A stretch of DNA of 64,000 nt from Caenorhabditis elegans. Taxonomy: Eukaryota; Nematoda; Chromadorea; Rhabditida; Rhabditidae. The stretch covers positions 6,014,001 to 6,078,000 of the forward strand of contig NC_003284.9 of NCBI RefSeq assembly GCF_000002985.6, read 5' to 3'. The notes beneath the pieces were generated by a model. That model had not been told where the DNA came from. It saw only the letters and a list, made by a program, of their open reading frames with translations, and did no database searches. How positions within the stretch are numbered: position 1 is the stretch's first letter; every line of letters begins with the position of its first letter. Positions 51,986 through 64,000 of this stretch are shown here, in pieces. Both the position numbers and the translations under genes were made by a program.

Positions 51986-53720
51986 GCTGAAATTTGAACA
52001 CTTAAAAAAGAGATAAAAATAATCTTATAACAAATTCCAGAAAGAATAGTGAGATTTATGAAAAAAAGGACACAACAAGAAAGGCTACGAGAAGTGGGAG
52101 GATAAGGGGGGGGGGGTATGAGTGTTGGATACAGGCAAAACATCCAAGAAGCATATATCTGGCAGAAGCTAATGAAATGACTGGCGACTGATGGCGAACG
52201 AACAGGTTCTGATGAGAAGAATACAGCAAAAAAGTGTGAGAATGAAAGAAACGAGGAAAATGTAAAAGGGGATGATGATTTATCCCTCCAGACAGAAACT
52301 CAACCCAAAGATCCATGGATTTCATTTCTCCTGGAGAAAGCAAAAGTTATGATTTCTTGTGCAATGAGGCGTGACTGGACCAAGATAAAGAAAAAACAGA
52401 AAGAACAAACGTGTTTGTTTTCGGAGATCAAGAATACATGTCACGTGTGTAATTAATTAAAAGCATCTGACAACAAACTTATTTTTGAAAAATATGCCAG
52501 AATATTTCTTTATTCCAATTTATGCTTAAACCAGAGAGAAAGTGAAAAAGCACTTGAAACGTTGCGAAATGACTCCAACGAATCGACTGGACTTGACGCA
52601 ATTGGCCAGAAGCATCCCCGACGCGCACCGCCACCGCTTAGAAATGGGGGAGGCTGAACCGTCGACTTGATAGGCCGCGGCCGGTCGAGAGGACAATCGG
52701 TGACCCATATAAGGAGAAACGATGAACATTTTGTCTCTTCTTGGCGATTTAGCCTCTCCCAAAAATTTCCGACATCATCCTCGTACTGCGACGCTGTCTC
52801 CGATTTGCATGCTATCACACTTACATCCCACACATACGTACGGAGACTATCGGGCAAACCAACTTCATTGAGATTCCGGTGACCTGTCAACAAATGTTGT
52901 ATCAGATTTTTGGATCATATCCCTCTGGATCGCATTTAATATAGACAGCCAACCGACAATATGGAGATATGATCGGCTACGCGAAAAATGAACGCCCGCG
53001 TCATTGCATAAATTTCGAAAAGGTATATCCGAAAACTGGAAAAACTACATATTTGAGAAAATTGCGATGAAATTTGTAATCTGTAGGCAATTTGCATATT
53101 AAGTTAAATATTGAAAGAGGATTTCAAGATTCATGGAAATGATAAACCTTCACAAGAGTTGGATTACTTGCTTACTGTACTGAAGTAACGTAATTATATT
53201 AAGGTTGGACATTAGGATTCAGCATTAGTTCAACTAGTACTAAACTGTCACTAATTTATTTTTTATAATATTAAAAAAAAAAAAATCTTTTAAAATCTTT
53301 TAAACAAAATCGATTTGAAGTGCCCACTCAACGAAAAAGTTCAAGGAAAAATCTGGAAAATGAAAATTTTAGCAGAAGTGTTGCATAAAACCATGAAAAT
53401 AGTACCTCCCATCCCACTTTAGTCGCTTATATTTTCGCTGCCTTTTGATTTATCAAAAAAGTATCAACAGACAAAAGTTTCTATAATTTTTCTACAACAG
53501 TTTTTATTTTGAAATTATTCTTGATATCCTTCAGGAAACGAAAATAAATTCTGTAAAAATGGAGTTATGAGCTGCAGGAAAAAGAGAAAAAAAGTTGTTT
53601 TAGACTGATAATTTTCACATCTAAAAAAGTATATTAAAAAAATAAATATGGTTTGAAAATTAACAATCATTTTCACTCAAGTGTACTTATTTTCAAGCGA
53701 TATTAATGAAAATGATTTTA
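51986..53720. other. Upstream region of ptr-4
   Basis: Holds an 11-base G run at 52106-52116. A GC-rich patch at about 52550-52870 has open frames on both strands (127 codons on the minus strand) without recognisable product or clear splice sites. It is the likely ptr-4 promoter/5' region. Confidence 0.4.
52106..52116. repeat. Mono-G run, 11 bases
   Basis: Eleven consecutive G just upstream of ptr-4. Confidence 0.95.
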
Positions 53721-54143
53721 CAGTGCGTGCAACTTCTATAGCGCCCCCTATTTTTTCGCGTTTCACGCCATTCTGGTTTTTTTCTTGAAAAACTGACAAT
53801 GCCATTCGATTCCAAATGTCGAAAAACCCCTTGTCCAAAATTTTCATGAAAAAATCACAAAATCTGATGTAATTAGGTCAAAAAATCGTAAAAACAGCAG
53901 TGCAACTTCTATAGCGCCCCCTCAGAATTTTGATATTTTTCCAACAAAACCCCATTTTTTGTCATTTTTAAAGACAGAAAAATAATAAAACGGAGTCAAT
54001 TTGATTCAGACATCGTACTGATCTATTCTCGGCAGAAATATTATACATGGAGATTCTTAGGATCCGGTAATTGTCCTGAAACGATCCATTTTGCGTTAGA
54101 GGCCTATTCTCGGCTCCCAACAGTGGGATCGGTTCCAAAACTG
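53721..54143 (+). repeat. Left terminal inverted repeat of the Tc3-like element
   Basis: About 423 bases that match 55303-54892 in reverse complement with few changes. Confidence 0.85.
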
Positions 54144-54300
54144 ACACAAGTGTTTTGAGACACTCAATAATTGCTGCAATGTGTTGTTTTTTAACCTGTG
54201 ACGTGTCCATCAGTGGCAAACGAGCGCCAAAAATGTTGTTCATTACTTTTCTCCGTAATGTCACAAGGTTCGCAGTTGTCAGTACACGAACAAGACAAGT

Positions 54301-54720
54301 TTGGTGTCATGGCAAATCTACATGTATCTAAAAATGACAGCTGTTGATTATCAGCAAGTTTTGGAGCAAGAACTCGTCATTTTTATGCGGCACCCGTCCA
54401 AGAAAGGCATGATGTTCCAGCTGGATAATGCGAATATTCACTGTGTCGCTTCAACTCGTACTTTTCTCGACAGAAAAAATATCAAATTGTTGAAGTGGCC
54501 AGCTTGTTTCCCGGATCTCAATCCAATCGAGAACTTATGAGCATCGCTCGTCAGAATTGTCTATGCTTATGGAAAACAATATCCAAATGTGGCTGCATTG
54601 AAACTTGGTATTGAGGATGCTTGGAGAGAAATCTCAGCCACCGGAATAGAGAATCTGGTCAACTCAGTGTCGAATCGATATTTTGAAGCTATCGTCAGGA
54701 AGGGAGGTCCCGCGAAGTAT
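54301..54720 (+). pseudogene. Tc3-like transposase remnant
   Basis: In one frame the translation reads MMFQLDNANIHCVASTRTFL, then KLLKWPACFPDLNPIENL, a stop, then ASLVRIVYAYGKQYPN and ends near VRKGGPAKY. LDNA and PDLNPIE carry the second Asp and the Glu of the DDE transposase core. The in-frame TGA at 54538-54540 stands where related transposases have Trp (NPIENLW), so it is probably a TGG to TGA change. The N-terminal helix-turn-helix DNA-binding part and the first catalytic Asp are missing. It is not functional. Confidence 0.85.
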
Positions 54721-54891
54721 TGGTCCTTCATCCAGTTAATAAATCTTGTTGTTTTAATTGAATTAAGTCCACTTCTGGATACAGAAGGGCGAATAGTGCA
54801 ATCAGATACAAATTTCACACAATCTACAACTCCGTCAATTTGTAAAAAAATTTCAGACATGGTTCCATTAGTGTCTTAGAAAACTTTGTTC

Positions 54892-55303
54892 AATTTTGGA
54901 ACCGATCCCACTGCTGGGAGCCGAGAATAGGCCTCTAACGCAAAATGGATCGTTTCAGGACAATTACCGGATCCTAAGAATCTCCACGTATAATATTTCT
55001 GCCGAGAATAGATCAGTACGATGTCTGAATCAAATTGACTCCGTTTTATTATTTTTCTGTCTTTAGAAATGACAAAAAATGAGGTTTTGTTGGAAAAATA
55101 TCAAAATTCTGAGGGTTCGCTATAGAAGTTTTTACGATTTTTTGACCTAATTACATCAGAGTTTGTGATTTTTTCATGAAAATTTTGGACAAGGGGTTTT
55201 TCGACATTTGGAATCGAATGGCATTGTCAGTTTTTCAAGAAACAAAACCAGAATGACGTGAAACGCGAAAAAACAGGGGGCGCTATAGAAGTTGCACGCA
55301 CTG
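54892..55303 (-). repeat. Right terminal inverted repeat of the Tc3-like element
   Basis: Reverse-complement partner of 53721-54143, with about 412 bases. Confidence 0.85.
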
Positions 55304-55305
55304 TA

Positions 55306-58300
55306 GAATTTTCGGATTTCAATTAAATTATTTCTTGAGTAATTAATTTTCTCTTGATTTTAAATTAGGAAAGTTGTTAATGTGCTTGAAACAAAGTAAA
55401 ACAAATAGTTTCCTAAGTTTTGGTTGATTAAAAATAAATGCCTACTTGATCAAAGTGATTGAAAAAAAACTGGACTTTGTAAAAACTCCTCTAAGAGTCA
55501 TTACGGTTTTTGGTGAGTTGCCATTCTAAAATGGCCATAAAAAGTTCCCTCTTCTTCTTTCCTCAACGGCGGCATTTTTCATGCATCCTTTGTGTTTTGC
55601 ACTTTTTTTCTTTTGAAAAGAGTCTATTGTAAGTGATGTGCAAAAGTGAAATCTGTTCCAATAATCATTAGCTTTCAGGACGCGTGCTGTTAGCTTTTAA
55701 CTTTGAGCTTCCAAACGACTCACCTGCGATTTCTCACGCGCTTTCAAAACATTACGACAAGCTATGTCTCAGGTTACAGAAACATATTCTTTGCTCTTTT
55801 TTTCGTGGCGTAAAAAGCTCATCCACAGTATACTTAAATCCTTCTTATGTTAATAGAATCGTCTGGGCCGTTTTAGCGTCTAATAGGAAGACCTATTTGA
55901 ATTTGAGTGTACCCCAAGACACATCACACAGATTTCATTTTGCTTGCTGTTTAGGCTATATTCTTAATTTTGTTTATATAATCAGATTCACCAATTTTTA
56001 AAATTTAAATAATGTACATTGAATATTGCTGATTTTTTTAAAAATCTTTTCAAAATAGTGTTTTGCTACGGTAATTCATGTCTAGAAATCTTTATGAATC
56101 TAGAAATGTAGTGCTTACAAAAATTCTGAAACTTTTTCAATCGAGTTGGGTAAAACAGTTTCCGAAAAAAATTCCAAAAATCTTTCACGATGCTGACTTA
56201 CTTTCGACGTCTTTACAATTATCAAAATCCTGCAAAACTCTAAATTTGGAGCAATTTAGACGGCCCCAAAAATTGTTTCAAAAAATGCACTGACAAATTT
56301 TCAGATTGTGGTCTAATTTTTTCTTTTTTCAAAAATGTTGTTCTATGTTCTATGTTCTATGTTTATTGACATGGTTCACCTTTGCACTCACGTTTTCCTT
56401 TTTACTTTGCTCGAACCTAAATAGAACCAAAATGATGCATCAATTGGTGTATAATTAGTTTGAATCATTACATGTTTTCCACTATTTTCTTTCCAGCACC
56501 ACACGTTTCTTCTGCACCTACGTAATTTGTCTCTTAATACTTACAACAAGTGGACCTTCAAAAATTGGCGCTTCATCTTTCTTCTTTTTGGTTTGTTAAT
56601 CAAATTTACATAGATCCCTCTATTTGTGGATGGTTGAAGAAAGGACCATTGTTATTCGAACTTTTATTTACATTTGATCATCCATAAAAAATTTGACACC
56701 TTTTTTCAGATGTTTTTTTTTGTCAAATTCGAAATTTGTTTTTCAATATTTGTTCCGTAGACTAAACTATCAATTATTGGTAAGGTAATTTTGTTTTTCA
56801 GGCAGTATCTAGTTTACTTTTGACTCAAAGTTCAAAAATTATCAAAGTTCTTCCGCATTTTGAGCTGTCTCTTTTTTTGCCGTTGCCTAACTCTTCTTCG
56901 ACGTTCTGACACTTTTTTAAAACAAAACTCCAACAAAAACACACGCACGCGAGTAGTGGTGGGGATAGCCCATCTAAACGAACAAAAGCAACGAGTTATA
57001 GGAGGATATGAATAAAAAACAAAAAGACACACATGAATTTAAATGGTCCAACACATTTGGGTACTTGGTTTCAGTTGCATTTTATTCGAGGAAAAAATTA
57101 TATTTTGTTGTTTTTTTATATGTACGGGTTTCGATTTTGGCAAGTTGAAAATTAAGTTGAAATATTGGCAAAACTTTTCCAAAGTGCAATGAGTGATGCA
57201 TAAGTTTTCACGAATAATTATAAAAATAAAAAAAAGTAACTACTTTGTTTCCATTTTCTTTTCATTTTTCATCTTTTGGGAAAAATCTAAGAACTTCACA
57301 ATTCAATATTATTCAGAAACAATCTAAATGAAAATTCTAACTGATTCTTTGACTCCATAAAATTTTTTGCACCATATTATTTTTGCAGCTTGCATAAAAC
57401 CTATTATTATTATTTCTGATATCTTCCTTTTATTTTTGGTTTTGTTGTACCTTCCTCGTTACTTTTTCATTGTTCTGTTCTACCAAGTGAATTCTGCTCA
57501 TTTCAAAGAATCTTAGCCTTTGTCTTTCCACGTCTAATTTTAACTACTTCGAAGCTTGGAGAAAATCTTCTGTCAGAGTTTTTGTGGTGTGAACAAAAGC
57601 CGTCCAGTTACCGGAAGCATTAGGTGTTGGCTGTGTTAACTTGGCATAAGACGTTGAAAACGTTGAAAAGAAATGAAAGGTCAGAATAGACAAGGACAAT
57701 GATTTCCGATGCTCTTTTCTAACTCCTTTTTGAGCCACGACTAGTTGAAGATTAGGACGCTGATGAATTATTTTGCTCAGAGGAATACACATATTCTGGG
57801 TATTTCTTCAAAAATTTCTGTGCAAAATATCCTGACTGTTTTGATTTTATTTTAATTTTTAAAAACTATTTCTACTTTTCAATTACTCAAAAATGTCTTG
57901 CAAGAAAGTTGTCAATAAAGAAACTCAAAAGTTGTTACATTTTGTTTTTAAAAAATAGACTTTGACCAAAAAGTGCAAAGTCATAATTTTTAGATTTTTA
58001 GCTAGAGTCTTGAAAAAATGTTATTGCATTTTTTGTTCTGTTTTGTGTCCTCACAATTCTTACTCAATTTTATTCAAAATAAGAGCATTGAAATTGAGAC
58101 CTTTGTCATGCTGCTTTGTTGATTAGCTTTCAAAATCTGTAAGTTCTTGAATCTGGATTTTTTGCTTGTTAATACTCCCCCTCCCAAAAAAGTTCTGTTT
58201 CAAAAAATTCAAGAAATATTCTAGCGGAGAAAAACAGCAGTCGTTAGTTTTTATTAGTTTTCTAGTTTTTTTTTTCGAAATAGATTCTTCTGGTGAAAAA

Positions 58301-61300
58301 ATTTCAGACAAATCTTTTTGGCTCAAACTGGAATTTTAACTTTCTGTTTTTTGATAGGACTTATTTTAAAGTACCATTCTGAAAATAATCAAAACAATTT
58401 TAAATTCTCAAACTGAGGACAGTGTTTTTTTATGTTAGGATTTCGTTCCAAACTTTCAACGAGGTTCTAACATTTCCAAATAATCAACCAAATACTTTTC
58501 CGAGAAATTTATGTTTTATAATGTTTTTATCATTTAAATTAAACTCTGTTTCGGTTCATAAACTGAATAAATTTGGAAATTCCGATCTAAACAATCAACT
58601 AACAGTTTTTCAAAATAACTCAATACGATTTATTTTTTGAATATTTTTTTGGAAAACCTTGAGTGGTACTTTTTCAACCGTTATAAATGTTTTTACTGGC
58701 CATTGATTGTAACACGGTTTCTCCGGTTGGAAGTTTATAGTTTTTAACAAAATTTTAACACTTTACAACATAATAAGATGTTTCCTTTCAATTTATTCCA
58801 TAACCAATTTTGATATGATTCAGGCAATTTTAACAACATTTTTATTGTTAAATTACGAGAAAAACTTTCTTATATTTTGTGATGAATGGAAACGTTATGA
58901 TTTACTTCATAAAGAATATTGATGTTTTTCTCTTATAGTAAGTTATTGGCTCAGTGAGCACAATGGATGCATCCCGATTGATTCTCGGACATGTGTGCAT
59001 CAAGTCAACGGCCGCACAATGTGACCGTTATCTAGTTGCGGTGTGAGCATTCTCTCTTATTTTATTGGTACATCGTACGTCGATTATGTCGATTCCGTAA
59101 GTTGCCTAATATATACATAGTAAATTAACAATACAGGTATTGCCAGAATTCTAATCTTTCACACTAGAACAAAATGTTTCTATAATTCGGTTTTCTGATT
59201 TAGTGCGACCATTGCACTAATTGATCTCTCCGCGCTGACCAAGTTTTGTTGAGTCGAAGGCAACATCCATCCAAATCTTCCCCTCCCACTTTACAATTAA
59301 TTATGATTAATAAATTAATCTTTCGTCTATTCAAAAAAACATCCACGAACTTGATGAAATATGAAACATTGAAATTGAATCGTGCCAATTCCTGGAAATT
59401 TTTTTTTAGTTTGGTAGGATATGCCAGGACAAGCTTTAGTGTAGATATATTCGAAATTCTATCTTCTCCGCCATAATTTATTAACACATCTTTTTAGTTG
59501 TCCTTTCAAACTCATAATTCTTTTGAGACCCACCAGTCTATCAAAATTTCACTTCACATTTATCACGAAAAGCCACAAAAAAAGAAAAGCACCCCCGGAA
59601 AGCATCTGGTAAACAAACATTAATTGCCTTTCGAACGTTGAAATGTGTTTTTTCAATCCCGTTCACTCATCATCTTCCGGCAGATGCGCTGTTATCCTTT
59701 TTATTGCATTCATTACACCAAACCTTTACTGTGATTTTTAGACTATAAACCAGTATTGAAAACGAAAACTGAAACGAAGCAGTGGGCTCACATTTTTTTG
59801 TCAAACATCTTCCGTTTCTTCACCACCACTGCCACCACTACCAAATACTTAGAGTGGACTGGTTCCATCAATTCAAATTAAAAACCATTACTTTTCAATC
59901 AAGCTCATGCTCATGCATGTTGAGAGGCACTATAAAAAGAGGCTGCACCTCCTTAAAGGGCGGGAAGCCGTGCGCATTCTTCATCCGTTCCGCTCGATGT
60001 GCTCCCCTTTTGCTCGGTCCATTGGTGTCGCCAGCCCCTATTTTAAACTATGCCAGTGCATTTTTCCAACATAATCCTCGACCACTTCCGGACAATGACG
60101 AGTAGACATTGGTTTACAATGCGTCAGAAACTCGACGTTTCTTTTTCTTCCTTTTCATTGTCATTTGAACTCTTCTCCCATTTTATGAAGATCTAAAAGT
60201 TTATATGGTTCGCCATAATCTGTTAAATACAAGTGGCAATTTTACCACAAACTGTTCCAAAAATAAGGTATATACCAAAAAAAAAAACTAATAAGTTAAA
60301 TTTAAGAAAGTAGTGGTATAAAAAATCAAACAAATTAAACTTGAATATAACAAGTTCTGGAGCAAATTTTTTTATTGAATATTCATTGTTTTCGAAATGC
60401 TGTATTTTCTCTATTAGTATTGCTCCTCATTGTTCAACCTTCACAGCTAAAAACACATCTGACCAGTTGCCGTTTATTAAATTTCCAACTAACAAAATAT
60501 TTGGCAATTTTTTCTATCGTTTTGTTTTCAATAACTTGTTGATAGATTCATGACAAACCAAGATATAATGTTACATATTTCAATAGCGAGGTGTAGTACC
60601 AATAAAAGAAATACGTTATTAACTCTGTGGAACATGATAAATTAAACTGTGCACCCATTTTTCCCGATTTTTTACACCAAATTCGTTTGATTTTGACTGA
60701 GACCAGTGTTGAACGGCGATGACTTTTTTAGACTTGCCTGGCTAGGTTATAAGGATGTTGACTGTTGGGGTATGCGGATTTGGTGAGGTTTTTGAAAAGC
60801 TTTACTAATTTTGGTTACTTAGTGTTAGAGTTTTTTCGAGCATTCTGAAATTAACTCATACCAATCTGACTAGTATATTTGCATTTTAGACTATCAGAGC
60901 ATTGGTGACCAATCGCTTTTTCAACCTTAGCTAAATCCCATGGTCAATCATCATAAAAACAAGGTTCAAAAGTGAAGTGCTTTTGCAGGGTTGTCTATTA
61001 TCGCCTCAAGAAATATAAGCGTCTAATATTGAATATTATACGTACACCTCATGTGATGAGCAAATAAAATTTCTTGAAATTTTAATTTCACTGAATCATA
61101 TGGACCCTGATGTTGTGGGTTTTTTCAAGATCTTCAAGATTTAAGATCGGTGCTCTTCTATTTAGTATAGAATATGAATTTTGTGAATCTTGTTCTTTAG
61201 TTCATTCCAATATTCTTCCTTTTTCAATTTGATTTGTGGTGTTCATCAATCTTGTGCATCCAATTCCAAATGACCTTTGGGTGCCGGCAAGAAATATGTA

Positions 61301-61623
61301 TAAGAAACCTCATTTTGAAATTCCAATCGTCTATAGCTTGAATCCATGTTTTGTTCAATTTAAAATGTCAGGTTTGCATTGTTGAATGTACTTGCACTGA
61401 ACGCAACATGGCAAAAAGCTCCCTCAATTGAGAAATCTTTTTCGTGCTGCTGCTGCTACTGCGACGGCTCTGTCAACGAAGACGTCTTTGACCCGCCCCT
61501 TTTTGCTTCTATTGCTATGAAGCTCTCGCCTATCTCACTTTAATGTTTTTCGAAGTCCGACTGTGAATTCAATCTTCAGAGGGAGGCCTGACGTCAACTA
61601 TAACGTCTTACCACGACGGCATT
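55306..61623. other. Long upstream region of the Cys-loop channel gene
   Basis: 6.3 kb, mostly AT-rich. GC-richer islands lie at 58940-59060 (with a 27-codon ORF from 58962), 59930-60060 (with TATAAAAAG at 59931-59939) and 61430-61640. They may be promoter, enhancer or 5' exons of the channel gene. A short tandem repeat of GTTCTAT lies at about 56340-56362. ORFs at 55684-56001 and 59782-60105 lack any further support. Confidence 0.35.
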
Positions 61624-63942
61624 ATGCTTCTTGTCTCTTCAATATTCTTATTACTGTACAGGTATTAGGTTTTTGGAAGCTTTTGCCAAATTTTCCCAAC
61701 TTTCAGAAATAGTCCAAAAGTGGAAGCAAGTAGGAGCGAACCGGTGCCAATTTACCTAGATAATCTTCTCAATGCTGGAAGACAAGTATACGATAATCAA
61801 TCTCCACCGGTACAGCATGATAAAGGTAAGTCCATTTAGATGTGAAAAGTCTTATACATATTCCCTGATTCCTGACTCCAAAAGTTTAAAACAATTGCTT
61901 TCCTAGAACCAGGGTGCGAACTAAAACTAAAAACTAACCAAATTACGAATTTCTAGCAATCTTATTTTCCCCCCTCCTTTTTTTTTTCTTTGAGGTTTAC
62001 ATACAAGTGAGATAGATGAATCCAATGATTCTTGATGCTTGCGATAGATTTTGATTCTGAATTCTGAGGTCCCAAGTTAGTAGTTTAAAATAGACGCTTT
62101 TGATGATTTGATGATAGGGCATCAGTTGTTTTTGTTCGGAAAATGGGTTCATAAGTGAATACGTGAGGTTTATATTGTGACGCATTAGATCGTATCGGTG
62201 TTCTTCGGTTTTTCGTTTTTCGGCCGAGCATTTCATTATACGCCGCACTTTTTTTTCAACTTTTCTCAATTTCATTTTTCTTCATAAGAGTCCGATGGAC
62301 ACTTATGCAAATATTCGAAGATACCCGGCTCTTTGAGCTGTGAGCAATAGGGTAAATTGTGCCTGCTTCCGATCTAGAGCTGTATTTGAGAAGAAGAATG
62401 TTACAAATTGTTTCATATGGTCTGCCCGTGTTAAAAAAAACAAAGTACAGCAACGAAAAAAAAAACAAGAAATTGAAAAGAGAACCTTACTCTTAGACTC
62501 AAGATCTTGAGAATAAAGTCTTGTGAACCTCCCGAACCAATCCAATTGTTCGGCTCCTTTTGAAAATGCCCGAGACGATGCTTTTGAATATCTGTCTCGG
62601 GGAAATAATTCACGATATTTGAACGGCCAGTTAGTAGTTTCTGGATTGTGGGACTACTGAAAATGTTTGTTTCAGGAATGATTATTGGATTGAAGAATTC
62701 CACAGTTTTTTCTTGCCATTTTGCTAAATATACGCTGCGCTATTCCGTAAAATAGTAACACACTTTCAGAATAGAGTGTAGTAAGTGGGGAAATTACTTA
62801 AAACTACTCCTTTAATTTTGAATTAACGAAATATTGCAGTAAAACTTTTCTACAAAACTTTTTAATTTAAAGTTAGATGTTTTGAAAATTCAACAACAAT
62901 CACTATTTTTGGAGTCGGCAACACAATTTTTACTAGCTGTATATTCTAAATTTGCTTTGAATATTTGTATCTTACTTAAATCATCTTAAATCATGCAGGA
63001 ATGCTTAAAATGTTTAATTTTCAGACATTTTGGTGCCCTTGACTAAAAATTTGAAAAACTTCAATCCCAAAATTGTTATAAAGTGTTTTGTTATAATATT
63101 TATTCATGTTTTATTATACAGTTTTTTGGGTCAAGTACTCCAAATTTAAAGCTCAGTTACAGTTCAAAGCTTCGGAAACTTTTTGAGAACTTTGCTCTCT
63201 TCCGCCCACAATCCTAGAAAACATAGGAAATCCAAAATCTATTTCCCCAACAAATAATTACACCCTGACACGTCTAAATCAACTACAAGTTTCAGAGGAA
63301 GTGACCGTCGTCGAATTGGCAATGTACATTGAAGGAATGTCATCGTTTCGAACACAAACTATGGATTTCCAGCTTGATGTGTATTTCCAGCAATTCTGGA
63401 GGGATCCACGACTGGCACACAATGAGACTCGACGTGTCCTTGTGAAAGATAAAGCGGTTCTACACAAGATGTGGAAACCCGATGTTTACTTCGCGAATGC
63501 ACGAATCGCCGAATTTCATGAGGTGGGTCCAAACACCAACACACTCCTCGATTTTCTGTCTAGATTCCGATTCTCAATTATACTCCAATTGTCTCATGTT
63601 TTTTGTAGGTCACCCAACCGAACTTCCTGGTATGGATACAGCCGGATGGTTCTATTCTTTATGATACCCGAATCTCGATGGTTGTAGTGTGTACTTTGAA
63701 CCTGGAAAAGTGGCCTCTGGATTCACAACGGTGTCACTTGCGCATTCTGAGCTGTGAGCTAGAGCATGATGCATAATCAGTTTGACGTCATCTTTTCTTT
63801 CTTCCAGATGCCTACACAACAGAGCAGCTGGTCATCAAATGGAAAGAGGACGAGCCAATCACCAGAAATCCGAATATTGCAATGTCTGACATGCATATAG
63901 TCGATTTGTACCCGGGCCTTTGTGACGGAAATTACTCTACTG
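61624..63942 (+). CDS. Cys-loop ligand-gated ion channel subunit, 5' part (5 exons, runs off the window)
   Basis: Exons 61624-61661, 61707-61825, 63296-63522, 63609-63753 and 63808-63942, all phases consistent. The 3' part lies beyond 64000. It is an anion-channel-type pentameric receptor subunit (GABA/glycine/glutamate-gated chloride or related). The first exon encodes a short signal peptide (MLLVSSIFLLLY). The extracellular domain has MSSFRTQTMDFQLDVYFQQF, WRDPRLAH, KMWKPDVYFANAR and IQPDGSILYDTRIS. The Cys-loop is complete: Cys156 and Cys170 with 13 residues between, including KWPLDSQRC. LVIKWKEDEPI and GLCDGNYSTG follow. Trp-Pro-Leu-Asp in the loop fits the anionic or amine-gated nematode group. 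Membrane segments and the M2 pore are not in the window, so ligand and ion selectivity cannot be told. The second intron is 1.47 kb. Confidence 0.88.
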
Positions 63943-64000
63943 GTTAGTCTGCAGGAGGTGGCAAAAAAACTATTCAAAATAACAATCCGAAAAAAAATTT

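Larger units (their letters stand above)
53721..55303 (+). mobile_element. Tc3-like Tc1/mariner element, internally deleted
   Basis: The element begins CAGTGCGTGCAACTTCTATA and ends in its reverse complement, flanked on both sides by TA (53719-53720 and 55304-55305), the target of Tc1/mariner transposons. Terminal inverted repeats are very long: about 53721-54143 against 54892-55303. Tc3 is known for inverted repeats of about 460 bp and for starting CAGTGTGGGAAAGTTCTATAG, so the ends and architecture point to a Tc3 relative. A second copy of the terminal motif lies inside the left repeat at 53898-53922, like the internal transposase site of Tc3; its right-hand partner (near 55110-55132) is mutated. 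At about 1.6 kb it is shorter than the 2.3 kb of Tc3, and it holds only the C-terminal part of a transposase. Confidence 0.88.

Noticed and set aside
52510-52893. 127-codon minus-strand ORF upstream of ptr-4
   Set aside because: No recognisable product, a competing open frame on the other strand, and no clear splice link to ptr-4.
55684-56001. 105-codon ORF to the right of the Tc3-like element
   Set aside because: It starts without an ATG in context, and has no homology I recognise and no flanking splice sites.

Overview
The window is nematode nuclear DNA and almost certainly comes from Caenorhabditis elegans. It is AT-rich, and its genes are broken by many short introns that end in TTTCAG. 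Several genes have acceptor-like sites just before the ATG, as expected for SL1 trans-splicing. Long mono-G/C runs, palindromic MITE-like repeats and a Tc3-like transposon also fit. Five genes match C. elegans genes I know (ipp-5, hsp-25, pak-1, gln-1, ptr-4). From memory these lie together on chromosome X on cosmids C09B8 and C45B2. Gene models were built by hand, and every splice junction was checked for GT/AG (one GC/AG) and reading-frame phase.

Layout. 1.5-3.6 kb (+): a small unrecognised membrane protein. 4.5-5.9 kb (-): a TMEM53/DUF829-type alpha/beta hydrolase. 7.0-8.5 kb (-): a nematode DUF3557-type protein. 8.5-17.4 kb: mostly non-coding, but with a few GC-richer candidate exons on the + strand, a tRNA-like relic and a G-run. 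17.5-20.0 kb (+): ipp-5, inositol polyphosphate 5-phosphatase. 20.7-25.5 kb (-): hsp-25, a small heat-shock protein. 25.5-30.9 kb: non-coding. 30.9-34.6 kb (-): pak-1, p21-activated kinase. 34.6-39.1 kb: the divergent region between pak-1 and the next gene. 39.1-43.0 kb (+): a calcium-independent phospholipase A2 with ankyrin repeats. 44.3-46.1 kb (+): glutamine synthetase. 47.0-52.0 kb (-): ptr-4, a Patched-related RND protein. 53.7-55.3 kb: a decayed Tc3-like element. 61.6 kb to the end (+): the first five exons of a Cys-loop ligand-gated channel that runs off the window.

The genes do not form an operon. Neighbours are convergent or divergent, or are separated by more than 1 kb. Functions are diverse: phosphoinositide and phospholipid turnover, Rho-family signalling, stress chaperone, nitrogen metabolism, cuticle or sterol-related membrane transport, and neurotransmission.

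The least ordinary features are: a GC-rich, in-frame 5' extension of one hsp-25 exon that would encode a membrane anchor; one MITE family filling an intron in each of two genes; a probable GC-AG intron in ptr-4; candidate unannotated exons at 11.0-13.5 kb; six mono-G/C tracts; and a Tc3-like element with both terminal and internal transposase-site motifs.
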